Of a DNA stretch of 64,000 nucleotides, positions 53,929 to 63,270 are shown in pieces (the stretch's first letter is position 1; the number at the start of each line of letters is the position of its first letter). Made by a program: the position numbers and the translations under genes. Origin of the DNA: CBDDLD01 sp965250025. GTDB lineage: Bacteria > Bacteroidota > Bacteroidia > Flavobacteriales > Flavobacteriaceae. The notes below the pieces were generated by a model. That model saw only the letters and a list, made by a program, of their open reading frames with translations. It did not search any database and had not been told where the DNA came from. The stretch covers positions 496,001-560,000 of the forward strand of contig OZ252283.1 in assembly GCA_965250025.1 (NCBI GenBank), given 5' to 3'.

Positions 53929-54525
53929 TTAGGACAAAAATACTTTATCTAAAAACTCTCGGATGCTTTTTTTATGAGCAGCTATCAATTCATTTCTTGC
54001 TGCTTCAGTATCACTTGGCTTTTTATCTTGAGAGAGTTTAAATTTTCCCTCCCAATCGGTAATGTCAATTTCAAACATTTCAATATAATCCAAATTACGA
54101 TCAAGTCTTGGGTTGTCAGGTTCTAAAGTGTATTTATGTTCTGGAGCTTCTAAAAAATCGGTCATATCAATCAAAGATTGCTTCAAAGCAGCTTTACTTT
54201 CAATACGCTTTACAATGCCTTTTAAATGCACTCTGATATAATTCCAGGTAGGTAACTGAGTTGTACTGTATACACTTGGAGAAATGTAACATTGAGGCCC
54301 GTAGAAAATTATGGTAACACTATGGTTGCCTCTCAAAAGCTGTGCCTGTGGATTGTAAATGTCGATATGGCCAATGAGCTTATCATTTTTATAAACCAAA
54401 GGTAAATGCGTAACAAGAGGTTGGTTGTCTTTGACCGATATAAGCGTAGCCAAAGGGTACGATTTAATAACTTCCAGCATGTGCTGCTTGTCATTGTCCT
54501 GATGCTTTTTTGGAGGATAACTCAT
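53929..54525 (-). CDS. PaiB-type FMN-binding protein
   Basis: 198 residues from ATG 54525. A TTG start at 54540 would overlap the previous stop. The N-terminal start YPPKKHQDNDKQHMLEVIKSYPLATLISVKDNQPLVTHLPL and the YGPQCYISPSVYSTTQLPTWNYIRVHLKG segment match the FMN-binding split-barrel of the PaiB family, annotated as negative transcriptional regulators. A direct regulator role is not demonstrated. It lies 4 bases from the DUF1569 gene. Confidence 0.88.
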   Translation of the reverse strand: MSYPPKKHQDNDKQHMLEVIKSYPLATLISVKDNQPLVTHLPLVYKNDKLIGHIDIYNPQAQLLRGNHSVTIIFYGPQCYISPSVYSTTQLPTWNYIRVHLKGIVKRIESKAALKQSLIDMTDFLEAPEHKYTLEPDNPRLDRNLDYIEMFEIDITDWEGKFKLSQDKKPSDTEAARNELIAAHKKSIREFLDKVFLS

Positions 54526-54529
54526 AAAA

Positions 54530-54973
54530 TTAAACCCCAAATTGTCTGAGGTGATGATCTAAGTGTTTGTATTGCATTTGCCCCCATTGCTGTTTTGTGA
54601 AATACCCAAATCCCGGATGCGGCTTCCAGGAGTCTTTTTCACGATGCGAATAAGCTTCGTCAATTAAAGCGATAAGCTGTTTGCGTTCTTCATCAAGATT
54701 TTTATCCTCAGCAGGTTTTAAAAATTTTGCAGTTGGTAGGTTTTTTCGCCATGGCTTATCATTATATAAAGACTTTTTAAAGAAGACTTTAACCAGCCAA
54801 TTTGGCTTCATACCATAATCGTTCTTTTCCAACATGATGTTAAGAGGTCCCTGACAATGCCATACCATTTGCCCTACAGACATCTTTCCCCATTGGGCGG
54901 AAGCATTTTCATTGAGTTGATGAATTCTTGAGGTGACCTCAGAATAGGCGTCTTCTTCAAAAAATGATTTCAT
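54530..54973 (-). CDS. DUF1569 (DinB-like) protein
   Basis: 147 residues. A four-helix DinB-like fold is suggested by INENASAQWGKMSVGQMVWHCQGPLNIMLE-type sequence. His in VWHCQGP (about residue 41) and the C-terminal QWGQMQYKHLDHHLRQFG carry possible metal ligands, the DUF1569 pattern. DinB-like proteins are often metal-dependent thiol transferases or unknown. First gene of the minus-strand group; divergent from radC. Confidence 0.85.
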   Translation of the reverse strand: MKSFFEEDAYSEVTSRIHQLNENASAQWGKMSVGQMVWHCQGPLNIMLEKNDYGMKPNWLVKVFFKKSLYNDKPWRKNLPTAKFLKPAEDKNLDEERKQLIALIDEAYSHREKDSWKPHPGFGYFTKQQWGQMQYKHLDHHLRQFGV

Positions 54974-55033
54974 GATGATTAAATTTATGAGTTTTAATAC
55001 AACTTGAAATTTACAATTTTTTATCTTTAAACC

Positions 55034-55732
55034 ATGTCAGATAAATCCGTTTCTTTTTCAATAAAAAATTGGTCGCAAGACGATCGCCCCAGAGAAAAAA
55101 TGAGAAGTAAGGGGAAGACAGCACTCAGTGATGCTGAGTTGGTTGCTATTCTTATAGGTTCTGGGAACCGGGAAGAAAGTGCTGTAAAATTAAGTCAGCG
55201 TATTTTAGCCAGTACTGAAAATAATCTCAATGCTTTGGGCAAGCTCTCTGTAACACAATTGATGCAATTTAAAGGTGTTGGAGAAGCTAAAGCGGTAACT
55301 ATTGCTGCTGCATTAGAGTTGGGACGACGCCGACGCTTAGAAGAAGTAAAGCATCTTAGTAAGATTACTTCGAGCAAACATGTATTTGAAATGATGCAAC
55401 CTATAATAGGAGAGTTGCCTCATGAAGAATTTTGGATCGTATACCTTAATAATTCCAATACCGTTTTACAAAACGATCAATTGAGTAAAGGTGGTATTAC
55501 CGGAACTTTGGTAGATGTAAGACTGGTCTTAAAAACGGCTTTAGAGGTTGGTGCTACCTCTCTTATTTTGGTACATAATCATCCCTCAGGGACTTTAAAA
55601 CCAAGTCGGGCAGACCAAGAAATTACACAGAAACTTAAATCAGCTTCAGAAAGTTTAGATATAAAAGTCTTAGATCATGTAATTATCACAGAAAACGCTT
55701 ACTTTAGTTTTGCCGATGAAGCGCTTATCTAA
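55034..55732 (+). CDS. radC: RadC family protein (JAB/MPN-type)
   Basis: 232 residues. The N-terminal helix-hairpin-helix region (GKLSVTQLMQFKGVGEAKAVTIAAALELGRRR) is followed by an MPN/JAB-type metalloprotease-like domain with EEFWIVYLNN and the motif LILVHNHPSGTLKPSRADQEIT (HxHPSG...D). Although named as a DNA repair protein, the repair role of RadC is disputed. First of a run of plus-strand genes. A near-consensus TATCTTTA lies just before the ATG. Confidence 0.94.
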   Translation: MSDKSVSFSIKNWSQDDRPREKMRSKGKTALSDAELVAILIGSGNREESAVKLSQRILASTENNLNALGKLSVTQLMQFKGVGEAKAVTIAAALELGRRRRLEEVKHLSKITSSKHVFEMMQPIIGELPHEEFWIVYLNNSNTVLQNDQLSKGGITGTLVDVRLVLKTALEVGATSLILVHNHPSGTLKPSRADQEITQKLKSASESLDIKVLDHVIITENAYFSFADEALI

Positions 55733-55741
55733 AACCATAAG

Positions 55742-57040
55742 ATGCTCTTAGTTTATACTCATAAAATTACGCCGCGCTTAACATATACCATTAAACATAT
55801 ATGTAAGCGTATATTGGGTATTGAAGTTGGTTTTACTTCTAAAGTTGAAGATTTTATTGCTCATGATACTATTAAAATGTCTTACACCAGGCAACCTCTG
55901 AGTAATGAGATATTTGTGAGAAGCCATAGTCTTCTGTTCGAACAAGGACTTTCGGATATAGATATCAATGTTCAAAAATGGGAGCATACCAAAGGGTTTT
56001 TTGTTACCGGAGAGCGTAGCCATTTACCTTTTGATATTTTTGCGGCATCCTTTTATTTACTAAGTAGGTATGAAGAATATTTACCACATGTTAAGGATGA
56101 TTATGGGCGTTTTATAGCTTCAGAAAGTTTAGCATACAAGAATGAGTTCTTACACCAACCTGTTATAGATATTTGGGCCGATAAATTGAAAGCAGTTATA
56201 GCAAATCGATTTCCGGAGTATGAATTTCCCAAGCGCAAGTATAAAGTACGACCAATTATAGATGTGCCAATGGCATTCTATTTTAAGCAAAAAGGCTTGT
56301 TAAGAACTCTAGGAGGAACTTTAAATGATATTGGGCGATTTAAACTAAAACAATTGTATCAGCGTTATCTGGTTTTAGCGGGGTTTAAGAGAGATCCTTA
56401 TGACACGTTTAAATGGATTATTAGAAAGCAAAAGCAATGCAGTTATAAATTCAATGTGTTTTTTTTAATAGGCGATTATTCTACTTACGATAAGAATATT
56501 AACATCAACAGAAAGCAGTTTGTATCACTGATAAAATCAGTAGCAGATTACAGCAATGTTGGTTTAAAAGCCTCGTATTTCTCCTTAGATGATCTTAAGG
56601 TATTAAAGCAAGAAAAACAGAAGATGGAATCCATAATTAATAATGATTTGAAAATGGTTAGGAATTCGTTTTCAAAACTCAACCTTCCCAATACTTATCG
56701 CAACCTTATAGAATTAGAAGTTCATCAGGATTTTACTATGGGGTATACAAGTGAGATGGGTTTTAGAGCCGGTACATGTACCCCATTTCAGTTTTACGAT
56801 CTGGACTATGAGGTACAAACACCATTACAAATTAATCCCTATCACTGTTTGGATCATACTTTGTTGAAGTACCAATCGCAGCTCGATAAAAAGGAACATT
56901 TGTTACGATTAATAGCGGAAGTGAAGTCCGTAAATGGTACATTTACACCCGTATTCCATAACTACGCCTTTGGGAGTGTTGAACGCTGGCAAGGATTTAA
57001 AGACTTATTTAACATTGTATTAGAATCTGAGAATGAATAA
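55742..57040 (+). CDS. Polysaccharide deacetylase-like protein, likely divergent
   Basis: 432 residues. The C-terminal region ends in the family stretch HQDFTMGYTSEMGFRAGTCTPFQFYDLDYEVQTPLQINPY, a hallmark of the flavobacterial deacetylase group. The N-terminal half (LLVYTHKITPRLTYTIKHICKRILGIEVGF) is a family-specific extension. The position of the catalytic TxDD/DxD motif reads RPIIDVPMAFYF (about 170), with one Asp only, so metal binding may be altered. It overlaps the yjjG gene by 8 bases and follows radC by 9 bases. Confidence 0.78.
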   Translation: MLLVYTHKITPRLTYTIKHICKRILGIEVGFTSKVEDFIAHDTIKMSYTRQPLSNEIFVRSHSLLFEQGLSDIDINVQKWEHTKGFFVTGERSHLPFDIFAASFYLLSRYEEYLPHVKDDYGRFIASESLAYKNEFLHQPVIDIWADKLKAVIANRFPEYEFPKRKYKVRPIIDVPMAFYFKQKGLLRTLGGTLNDIGRFKLKQLYQRYLVLAGFKRDPYDTFKWIIRKQKQCSYKFNVFFLIGDYSTYDKNININRKQFVSLIKSVADYSNVGLKASYFSLDDLKVLKQEKQKMESIINNDLKMVRNSFSKLNLPNTYRNLIELEVHQDFTMGYTSEMGFRAGTCTPFQFYDLDYEVQTPLQINPYHCLDHTLLKYQSQLDKKEHLLRLIAEVKSVNGTFTPVFHNYAFGSVERWQGFKDLFNIVLESENE

Positions 57041-57719
57041 CACCATAAAACATGTTTTTTTTGATCTTGATCATACCTTATGGGATTTTGATAAAAACTC
57101 AGGGCTGGCTTTTGAAAAAATATTTGGTTTACATAATTTGAATGTCAATTTACCTGCTTTTTTAAAAGTTTATGAGCCTATTAATTTTGAGTACTGGAAA
57201 ATGTATAGGGAAGAGCGTGTTACTAAGTCTGATTTGCGTTACGGAAGATTAAAAGACACTTTTGATCATATAAATTTTGAAGTTACTGATGAGATCATTC
57301 ATCAATTGTCAGAAGACTATATTACTCATCTTACCACTTTTAATCATTTGTTTGAGGGAACCGATGAGATTCTTCAGTATTTGAGTGTCAAATACCAGCT
57401 TCACATTATTACCAATGGTTTTGAAGAAGCACAAGAAAAGAAAATGGCATCGTCTAATATAAAACATCATTTTACAACCGTTACAAATTCAGAAATGGTA
57501 GGCGTAAAAAAACCTAATCCCAGAATTTTTAATTTTGCGCTTAATTATGCTAAAGCCTTGCCTGAAGAAAGTATCATGATTGGCGATAATGTGGAAGCAG
57601 ATATTGAAGGCGCTTTAGGTGTGGGGATGGATGTGATTCTATTTGATTACAAAAAAGATCACAGAGATAATGGTTATAAAACCATATCACATTTAAAAGA
57701 TTTAGAACGTTACCTCTAA
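57033..57719 (+). CDS. yjjG: YjjG-family noncanonical pyrimidine nucleotidase
   Basis: 228 residues. HAD phosphatase: motif I FFDLDHTLWDFDKNS, motif II Thr in IITNGFEEAQ, Lys in MVGVKKPNPRIF, and the acidic motif IGDNVEADIEGA. The WDFDxN and TNGF patterns identify the YjjG branch, which removes phosphate from damaged or analogue pyrimidine nucleotides. It overlaps the deacetylase-like gene, so the pair is co-translated. Confidence 0.93.
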   Translation: MNNTIKHVFFDLDHTLWDFDKNSGLAFEKIFGLHNLNVNLPAFLKVYEPINFEYWKMYREERVTKSDLRYGRLKDTFDHINFEVTDEIIHQLSEDYITHLTTFNHLFEGTDEILQYLSVKYQLHIITNGFEEAQEKKMASSNIKHHFTTVTNSEMVGVKKPNPRIFNFALNYAKALPEESIMIGDNVEADIEGALGVGMDVILFDYKKDHRDNGYKTISHLKDLERYL

Positions 57720-57749
57720 AAAAGTAGCATTACAATTTAAAAAGACACA

Positions 57750-58631
57750 ATGATCAAGAAAATTATTATAGCTGTTATGTTGTGCGTTTTTACTTATGGT
57801 AATACGCAACAAAATATAAATCATTACAAATATGTAGTTGTACCACTTCAGTTCGACTTTGTAAAAGGTAAGGATACGTATAGAATTAATACATTGACCA
57901 GACACCTTTTTAAACAAAATGGTTATACGGCTTATTTCGACGAACAAGAATTACCTCAGGACCTATTTCAAAATAGATGTTTGGGAATGTATGCTGATGT
58001 AAAACGTATTAAAGGTGGATTCCTAAGGATACAATTACAGATAGAACTCAGGGATTGTAAAGGCAATCTCATAATGGCATCTAAAATTGGGAAAACAAAA
58101 GAAAAATCATTTGAAAAAGCTTATAAAATAGCCATAAGAGAAGCCTTTGAAACCTTTGAAAATATAAATCATAAGTACGACCCCACAGGATTACAGCATG
58201 AGACGAATGCCATAACTAATACAGAAGATTTAAAAATTGTTGAGGAGGAATCCAAAGAGGCAAAGGCAAAAATTCAACGTTTGGAAAAGGAGATAGAAAC
58301 ACTCAAGCAACAGCAACAAAAAGAAAAAGTAGAAGTAGTTGCTGAAAAGAAACAAGAAGCGAAAAAAAGAGCTTTACCTTCAGATGTTAAATCTGAAAAA
58401 GTTATAGAAAAAACCAAAGTAGATTACCTTTATGCTCAGCCCATAGCCAATGGATATCAATTGGTAGATACAGCACCTAAAAAAGTAATGGTGATACTTA
58501 AGACTTCAGCCAAAGATGTGTTTGTTGTAAAAGGACTGGATGCTATTGTTTTTAAACGTAATGGTGTTTGGATATATTCAGAAAATAAAGCTGGTAAGCT
58601 CACAGAAAAGTCTCTGAATATTAAATTCTAA
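57750..58631 (+). CDS. Secreted protein of unknown function with coiled coil
   Basis: 293 residues. Signal peptide MIKKIIIAVMLCVFTYGNTQ. The N-terminal ~130 residues are a mixed alpha/beta domain (YKYVVVPLQFDFVKGKDTYRINTLTRHLFKQNGYTAYFDEQELPQDLFQ). A charged, Glu/Lys/Gln-rich coiled coil follows (about 160-215) and a short C-terminal beta domain (DAIVFKRNGVWIYSE). I do not recognise a known enzyme family. Similar proteins are common in flavobacteria, usually annotated as hypothetical. It converges on rarA with a 4-base overlap. Confidence 0.75.
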   Translation: MIKKIIIAVMLCVFTYGNTQQNINHYKYVVVPLQFDFVKGKDTYRINTLTRHLFKQNGYTAYFDEQELPQDLFQNRCLGMYADVKRIKGGFLRIQLQIELRDCKGNLIMASKIGKTKEKSFEKAYKIAIREAFETFENINHKYDPTGLQHETNAITNTEDLKIVEEESKEAKAKIQRLEKEIETLKQQQQKEKVEVVAEKKQEAKKRALPSDVKSEKVIEKTKVDYLYAQPIANGYQLVDTAPKKVMVILKTSAKDVFVVKGLDAIVFKRNGVWIYSENKAGKLTEKSLNIKF

Positions 58632-59905
58632 TAGCCGTATTTATCTTTCCAGCGTTGTTTTAAAAACTGACGTTGTGCATTTTCTCTGGCATTATTTCCC
58701 GGATTATAAAGTGTTGTATGTTTGATTTCTTCGGGCATAAATTCGTGAGCTGCAAAGTTGTGATCATAATTATGAGCATACTTGTAATCTTCACCATAAC
58801 CCAGTTCTTTCATGAGTTTAGTAGGAGCATTTCTAATAGACATTGGGACAGATAAATCTCCTGTTTCTCTTACAAGCTGTTGCGCTTTACCAATAGCCTC
58901 ATAAGCCGCATTGCTTTTAGGAGAACTTGCTAGATATGTAGCGCATTGGCTTAAGATAATCCGCGACTCAGGATTACCAATTACAGAAACCGCCTGAAAA
59001 GTATTGTTGGCAATAACCAATGCTGTGGGATTGGCATTACCAATATCCTCACTGGCTAAGATTAATAAGCGTCGGGCGATAAACTTTACATCCTCACCAC
59101 CTTCTATCATTCGGGCTAACCAATATACCGCGGCATTAGGATCACTGCCTCGAATCGATTTGATAAAAGCAGAGATAATATCATAATGCTGTTCACCCGT
59201 TTTATCATACCTTGCTGTATTGTTCTGTACTTGTTTTAAAACCGTATCATTGGTAATAACAATAGATTCAGTACTATTAGCAGAGATTATCAATTCGAAA
59301 ATATTCAATAGCTTTCTGGCATCACCTCCAGAAAGACGAAGTAAAGCACTGGTCTCTTTTAACTCAATCTGTTTTTTGGATAGGACTTCATCAGTTGTAA
59401 TGGCACGCGCTAACAAAGCCTCTAAATCGCCTTTAGAAAAGGCATTTAAAGTGTACACTTGACAACGTGAGAGTAGTGCAGGAATAACTTCAAAACTAGG
59501 GTTTTCGGTTGTTGCACCAATGAGTGTCACCCAGCCTTTTTCAACAGCTTCTAAAAGAGAATCCTGTTGCGATTTACTAAAACGGTGAATTTCATCAATG
59601 AAAAGAATAGGGTTTTTAGAAGTAAACAAACCGCCACTCTTTTTGGCCTTATCGATCACCTCTCTAATATCTTTAACTCCAGAATTAATGGCACTAAGTT
59701 TATAAAAAGGACGCTCAGATTCATTAGCAATTATATTTGCTAAAGTCGTTTTTCCAGTACCGGGAGGTCCCCAAAGAATGAGCGAAGGGATGATACCGTT
59801 TTTAATCTGTTCGTATAAAGTGCCGCCTTTTCCAACCAAATGATTTTGACTGAGATAGTCTTCTAAATATTTAGGACGTAAGCGTTCTGCTAAAGGAATA
59901 TTCAT
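58628..59905 (-). CDS. rarA: Replication-associated recombination protein A (MgsA/RarA)
   Basis: 425 residues. AAA+ clamp-loader-like ATPase acting at stalled replication forks. Walker A is GPPGTGKTTL, Walker B ILFIDEIHRFSKSQQD, sensor I GATTENPSFEV. The C-terminal helical domain reads YDIISAFIKSIRGSDPNAAVYWLARMIEGGEDVKFIARRL and GYGEDYKYAHNYDHNF. The length and all motifs match RarA. No SD site is seen. Confidence 0.97.
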   Translation of the reverse strand: MNIPLAERLRPKYLEDYLSQNHLVGKGGTLYEQIKNGIIPSLILWGPPGTGKTTLANIIANESERPFYKLSAINSGVKDIREVIDKAKKSGGLFTSKNPILFIDEIHRFSKSQQDSLLEAVEKGWVTLIGATTENPSFEVIPALLSRCQVYTLNAFSKGDLEALLARAITTDEVLSKKQIELKETSALLRLSGGDARKLLNIFELIISANSTESIVITNDTVLKQVQNNTARYDKTGEQHYDIISAFIKSIRGSDPNAAVYWLARMIEGGEDVKFIARRLLILASEDIGNANPTALVIANNTFQAVSVIGNPESRIILSQCATYLASSPKSNAAYEAIGKAQQLVRETGDLSVPMSIRNAPTKLMKELGYGEDYKYAHNYDHNFAAHEFMPEEIKHTTLYNPGNNARENAQRQFLKQRWKDKYGY

Positions 59906-60001
59906 GGCTCTAAATTACAAAAAGGTGTAAAAACAGCTTGTGAGATGGATGACAATATTTCATGAAATCTGAAATTGGAAAAGATTTTGATTAAAGACTA
60001 C

Positions 60002-60009
60002 TAAATTTG
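60002..60009 (+). promoter_or_regulatory. -7 box for the rhomboid gene
   Basis: TAAATTTG, 3 bases before ATG 60013. A possible TTG is 24 bases upstream (59975). The leader would be nearly absent. Confidence 0.45.
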
Positions 60010-60012
60010 CAT

Positions 60013-60753
60013 ATGAGTCAGCAACAATTCAAATATTCAACAGGAGTAATTGCTTATCCGATACTTTTAGTGTTGACGATCTGGCTGGTGTTCTGGACTC
60101 AGGTTAGATTCTTTCCCGGAATTAAATCGTATGGGGTGCATCCACAAAAAATAGAAGGATTACTCGGAATCTTTACCAGTCCGTTCATTCATTCCGATAT
60201 TGAACATTTATATCATAACTCAATTCCATTGTTTGTGTTGTCTATGGCATTGTTCTATTTCTACAAAAGAATATCATGGCGGGTCATTATCTATGGAATC
60301 TTGTTATCTGGAATATTGACTTGGATAATAGGGCGCTCAGGAAATCATATCGGTGCCAGTGGTTTAATATACGTTTTGGTAAGCTTCATTTTTTTTAAAG
60401 GCATTTTTGCAAAACACTATAGACTGATCGCTTTATCCTTAATGGTTGTATTTCTGTATGGTAGTATGATATGGTATGTGTTTCCTGTGAAGGCAGGCAT
60501 GTCTTGGGAAGGACATTTAGGGGGCTTGATTACCGGGTTTGTCTTTGCATTAATTTTTAGAAAACAAGTGGCAAAACCAGAGCGTTACGTTTGGGAAGAT
60601 CCTAATTATAATGAAGAAGAGGACGAGTTCATGAAACATTTTGATGAAAATGGTAATTTCATTGAGCATATAGAATCACAGGCGGAAACCGAAGAGCCCG
60701 AAAAAACCCCTGTTATTACAGTTAAGTACGTATTTAAGAAAAAAGAAAATTAA
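60013..60753 (+). CDS. Rhomboid-family intramembrane serine protease
   Basis: 246 residues from ATG 60013 (MSQQQFKYS). Six transmembrane helices. The catalytic Ser is in HIGASGLIY and the catalytic His in WEGHLGGLITGF, the rhomboid dyad. HSDIEHLYHNSIPLF is the conserved first-helix region. The C-terminal cytoplasmic tail is acidic (EEDEFMKHFDENGNFIEHIE). Substrates are unknown. It converges on rlmB with a 4-base overlap. Confidence 0.93.
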   Translation: MSQQQFKYSTGVIAYPILLVLTIWLVFWTQVRFFPGIKSYGVHPQKIEGLLGIFTSPFIHSDIEHLYHNSIPLFVLSMALFYFYKRISWRVIIYGILLSGILTWIIGRSGNHIGASGLIYVLVSFIFFKGIFAKHYRLIALSLMVVFLYGSMIWYVFPVKAGMSWEGHLGGLITGFVFALIFRKQVAKPERYVWEDPNYNEEEDEFMKHFDENGNFIEHIESQAETEEPEKTPVITVKYVFKKKEN

Positions 60754-61484
60754 AGCCGCTGTCTTACAACTTCATATAAGAACGCTCCACAAGCGACAGA
60801 TACATTTAATGATTCAATCTCCCCAACAATAGGAAGTTTAGCATTTTCATCTGATACTTTAAGTACAGAAGGGTTGATGCCTCGCCCTTCAGAGCCCATA
60901 ACAATAGCAGTAGGAGTTTTTAAATCAACGTCATAGATGGTTTTTTGAGCTTTTTCAGTGGCAGCAACAACTTTAATTCCGGAAGCTTGCATGTGAAAAA
61001 CAGCATCTTTGATATGATCTACTTTGCATATCGGAATTTTAAAAATAGCGCCAGCACTGGTTTTTATAGTATCTCCGTTGATTGGAGCACCTCCTTTTTT
61101 TTGAATGATAATACCTGAAACACCTGTACATTCAGCAGTTCTGATAATGGCCCCAAAATTTCTAACATCACTCAATTGATCTAAAAGTAAAAATAGAGGG
61201 GTATTGCCAGATTCAATAACCGATAATACCAACGTTTCAATATCATGAAAGGCAATAGGTGAAATATGGGCAACAACGCCCTGATGGTTACCTTTGCTTA
61301 AGCGATTCAGTTTTTCAATAGGAACATACGAAGTGTTAAGGCTTTCTTGGCGTAGTAGATATTCTAACTCCTGAAACAATTCACCTCTAAGCCCTTTTTG
61401 AACAAAAACTTTATCAATATTTTTGCCAGATTTTATGGCTTCAATAACGGCGCGTATTCCAAAGATAACTGTGTCTGTTTTCAT
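60750..61484 (-). CDS. rlmB: 23S rRNA (guanosine-2'-O)-methyltransferase RlmB
   Basis: 244 residues from ATG 61484 (MKTDTVIFG). A longer frame begins at a start within the -7 box region. SpoU/TrmH-type knotted methyltransferase that modifies G2251 (E. coli numbering) of 23S rRNA. N-terminal substrate-binding domain FGIRAVIEAIKSGKNIDKVFVQKG, then the SpoU motifs DQLSDVRNFGAIIRTAECTGV, IVMGSEGRGINPSVLKVSD and KLPIVGEIESLNVSVACGAFLYEVVRQR. A TACCTTTG box is at 61490-61497. Confidence 0.94.
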   Translation of the reverse strand: MKTDTVIFGIRAVIEAIKSGKNIDKVFVQKGLRGELFQELEYLLRQESLNTSYVPIEKLNRLSKGNHQGVVAHISPIAFHDIETLVLSVIESGNTPLFLLLDQLSDVRNFGAIIRTAECTGVSGIIIQKKGGAPINGDTIKTSAGAIFKIPICKVDHIKDAVFHMQASGIKVVAATEKAQKTIYDVDLKTPTAIVMGSEGRGINPSVLKVSDENAKLPIVGEIESLNVSVACGAFLYEVVRQRL

Positions 61485-61489
61485 GGGGT

Positions 61490-61497
61490 CAAAGGTA
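61490..61497 (-). promoter_or_regulatory. -7 box for rlmB
   Basis: Minus-strand TACCTTTG, 5 bases before the rlmB ATG. Confidence 0.4.
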
Positions 61498-61548
61498 TGA
61501 AAAACCAAGTTCTGTTTACAGAGAATAATTTCACAAAATCAATAAGGC

Positions 61549-63192
61549 TTATCGTTTGATTATTTTTTTACTAACAGCGGCATTACCACTGTATATTTTT
61601 AGAAAGTAAACGCCCGATGTTGACGAGGAAAAGTCAACCCTTTTAGAATCATTGATCTCACCAACTTTAGCGCCTAGAATATTATAAATCTCAATACGAT
61701 CAATATGACGTTCTGAGTTAATAGTAACGTAATTTGTAGTCGGATTTGGATAAATATTCACGCTCGATAATTCAAAAGTGTCAATGCTTAAATTATTACA
61801 AGGTGAGAGGTCGGGATTCAATTCTAAAGGAAGTCCAGGGGTAAGATCCCTTCCTGTAAAAGCAGAATAATCAGGGGTATATTTGATGGCTCTAAAAAGA
61901 ATGTTGTTAGAAGGTCTTGAATTGCCTTGTACAGTCGATGAGCCATCGACATTGCTTATCGGATTCACATAATCCCAAACAATGGTATTGCTGTTACTAG
62001 GATCTATTTCAAAAATATGACCTTCTCTGCCTTCACAAATGAGGATATTACCATTAGGTAATTCTTGAGCGCTACTTACTATAGCCGAGAAAAATTCAGA
62101 CGGGTCAGAAGACATGTCAGAATAACTAAAGTCTAAATTGGCAGGGCCATAAGCAGTATTAGGCGTGTAGGTGTAAATTCCGGGTGCGGTAGTCGGTGGA
62201 GTGAGCATGTCTACTTGGGAAAAACTAGGCGTACGTCCAAAACCATTATTAAAGACCAGTATTTTTCCGGCATTTGGTAATCCCGATTCAATAAAGTGAG
62301 GGTAATGCTGTCCGTATAATTGCCGGTCTGTTTCGGTACCTTGTCCGTAAGATTGCGGATTACCCCAACGGTATAAAAGGTCGCCGCCTTTTCCGTATAC
62401 CCCACCAGAGCCGGTAGCAGCCTGAGCGGTAGTGGTAGAATGATCTATAATCCATACTTCGCTTAAATTGCGAGAGCTTAATACGATTTGATCTAAAGCT
62501 TCATTATACTGCATAGAGTTTATATGAAGCCAGTTATTACTGCCGTTTCCTCCATTTAAAAAGTTAAGATCTACTTTTTCGGGATGCTCACTAATAACAC
62601 CAAAATTTTCTTTAGTATTATCAAAGTCTTGAATGACATGATCAATAACATTCCATTCCCATACAATATTAGCCTGATCACTACCCACAGGTTCTAGTTC
62701 TATAACCTGTTCGTTATAGAGTTCATTACTTGCCAGTAAACCGGGGTTTCTACCTGCTTGTATGGCGTTGAATCCGGAAACAACCGTTGCTGCCAATACT
62801 AAAACATTACCATTGGGCATGGGATATATGTCGTGATGCTGTCTGAATTGATTGCTACTGTAGGTATAGGACCATAATATATTGCCGTCCCAGTCAAAAA
62901 GCTCAATAATACCTCCTTGTCCGCCAAACGCAATGTTACTGCTACCATCATCCAATCTTCCAGCACGGAGAAGATTGCCATTTGGAAGCAGGTATACTGA
63001 GCTGCCCGGCACATGAGTACTATTCCATTCGTTGATCACTTCTCCACAATTATTAATGAGGTAAGCTTTAGTATTAATTGAAATTAAGGTATAGGCTTCA
63101 AAAGCATCTTCAGTAATAGAAATGGCGCCTACAGTATTTTGAGCATGGGCATATTTCAATAGCACTAATAGAATGAATATTTTTTTGAGCAT
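61549..63192 (-). CDS. Secreted arylsulfotransferase-like protein with T9SS sorting domain
   Basis: 547 residues. Signal peptide MLKKIFILLVLLKYAHAQ. A six-bladed-propeller aryl-sulfate sulfotransferase-type domain (about 20-450) includes LINNCGEVINEWN, DWDGNILWSYTYSSNQFRQHHDIYPMPNGNVLVLA and LPNGNILICEGREGHIFEI. The C terminus is a type A sorting domain (VNIYPNPTTNYVTINSERHIDRIEIYNILGAKVG...GVYFLKIYSG), so it is a type IX cargo. Family members transfer sulfate between phenols, but many are uncharacterised. A -7 box is present 41 bases upstream. Confidence 0.88.
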   Translation of the reverse strand: MLKKIFILLVLLKYAHAQNTVGAISITEDAFEAYTLISINTKAYLINNCGEVINEWNSTHVPGSSVYLLPNGNLLRAGRLDDGSSNIAFGGQGGIIELFDWDGNILWSYTYSSNQFRQHHDIYPMPNGNVLVLAATVVSGFNAIQAGRNPGLLASNELYNEQVIELEPVGSDQANIVWEWNVIDHVIQDFDNTKENFGVISEHPEKVDLNFLNGGNGSNNWLHINSMQYNEALDQIVLSSRNLSEVWIIDHSTTTAQAATGSGGVYGKGGDLLYRWGNPQSYGQGTETDRQLYGQHYPHFIESGLPNAGKILVFNNGFGRTPSFSQVDMLTPPTTAPGIYTYTPNTAYGPANLDFSYSDMSSDPSEFFSAIVSSAQELPNGNILICEGREGHIFEIDPSNSNTIVWDYVNPISNVDGSSTVQGNSRPSNNILFRAIKYTPDYSAFTGRDLTPGLPLELNPDLSPCNNLSIDTFELSSVNIYPNPTTNYVTINSERHIDRIEIYNILGAKVGEINDSKRVDFSSSTSGVYFLKIYSGNAAVSKKIIKR

Positions 63193-63232
63193 AATCAGAT
63201 TCTTAAGGCAAAATGATTGAGGGTATTGACTG

Positions 63233-63240
63233 CAAACCTA
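63233..63240 (-). promoter_or_regulatory. -7 box for the arylsulfotransferase-like gene
   Basis: Minus-strand TAGGTTTG, 41 bases upstream of ATG 63192. Confidence 0.4.
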
Positions 63241-63270
63241 ACTATAAAATTTTTACCAGAGGCATTATGA

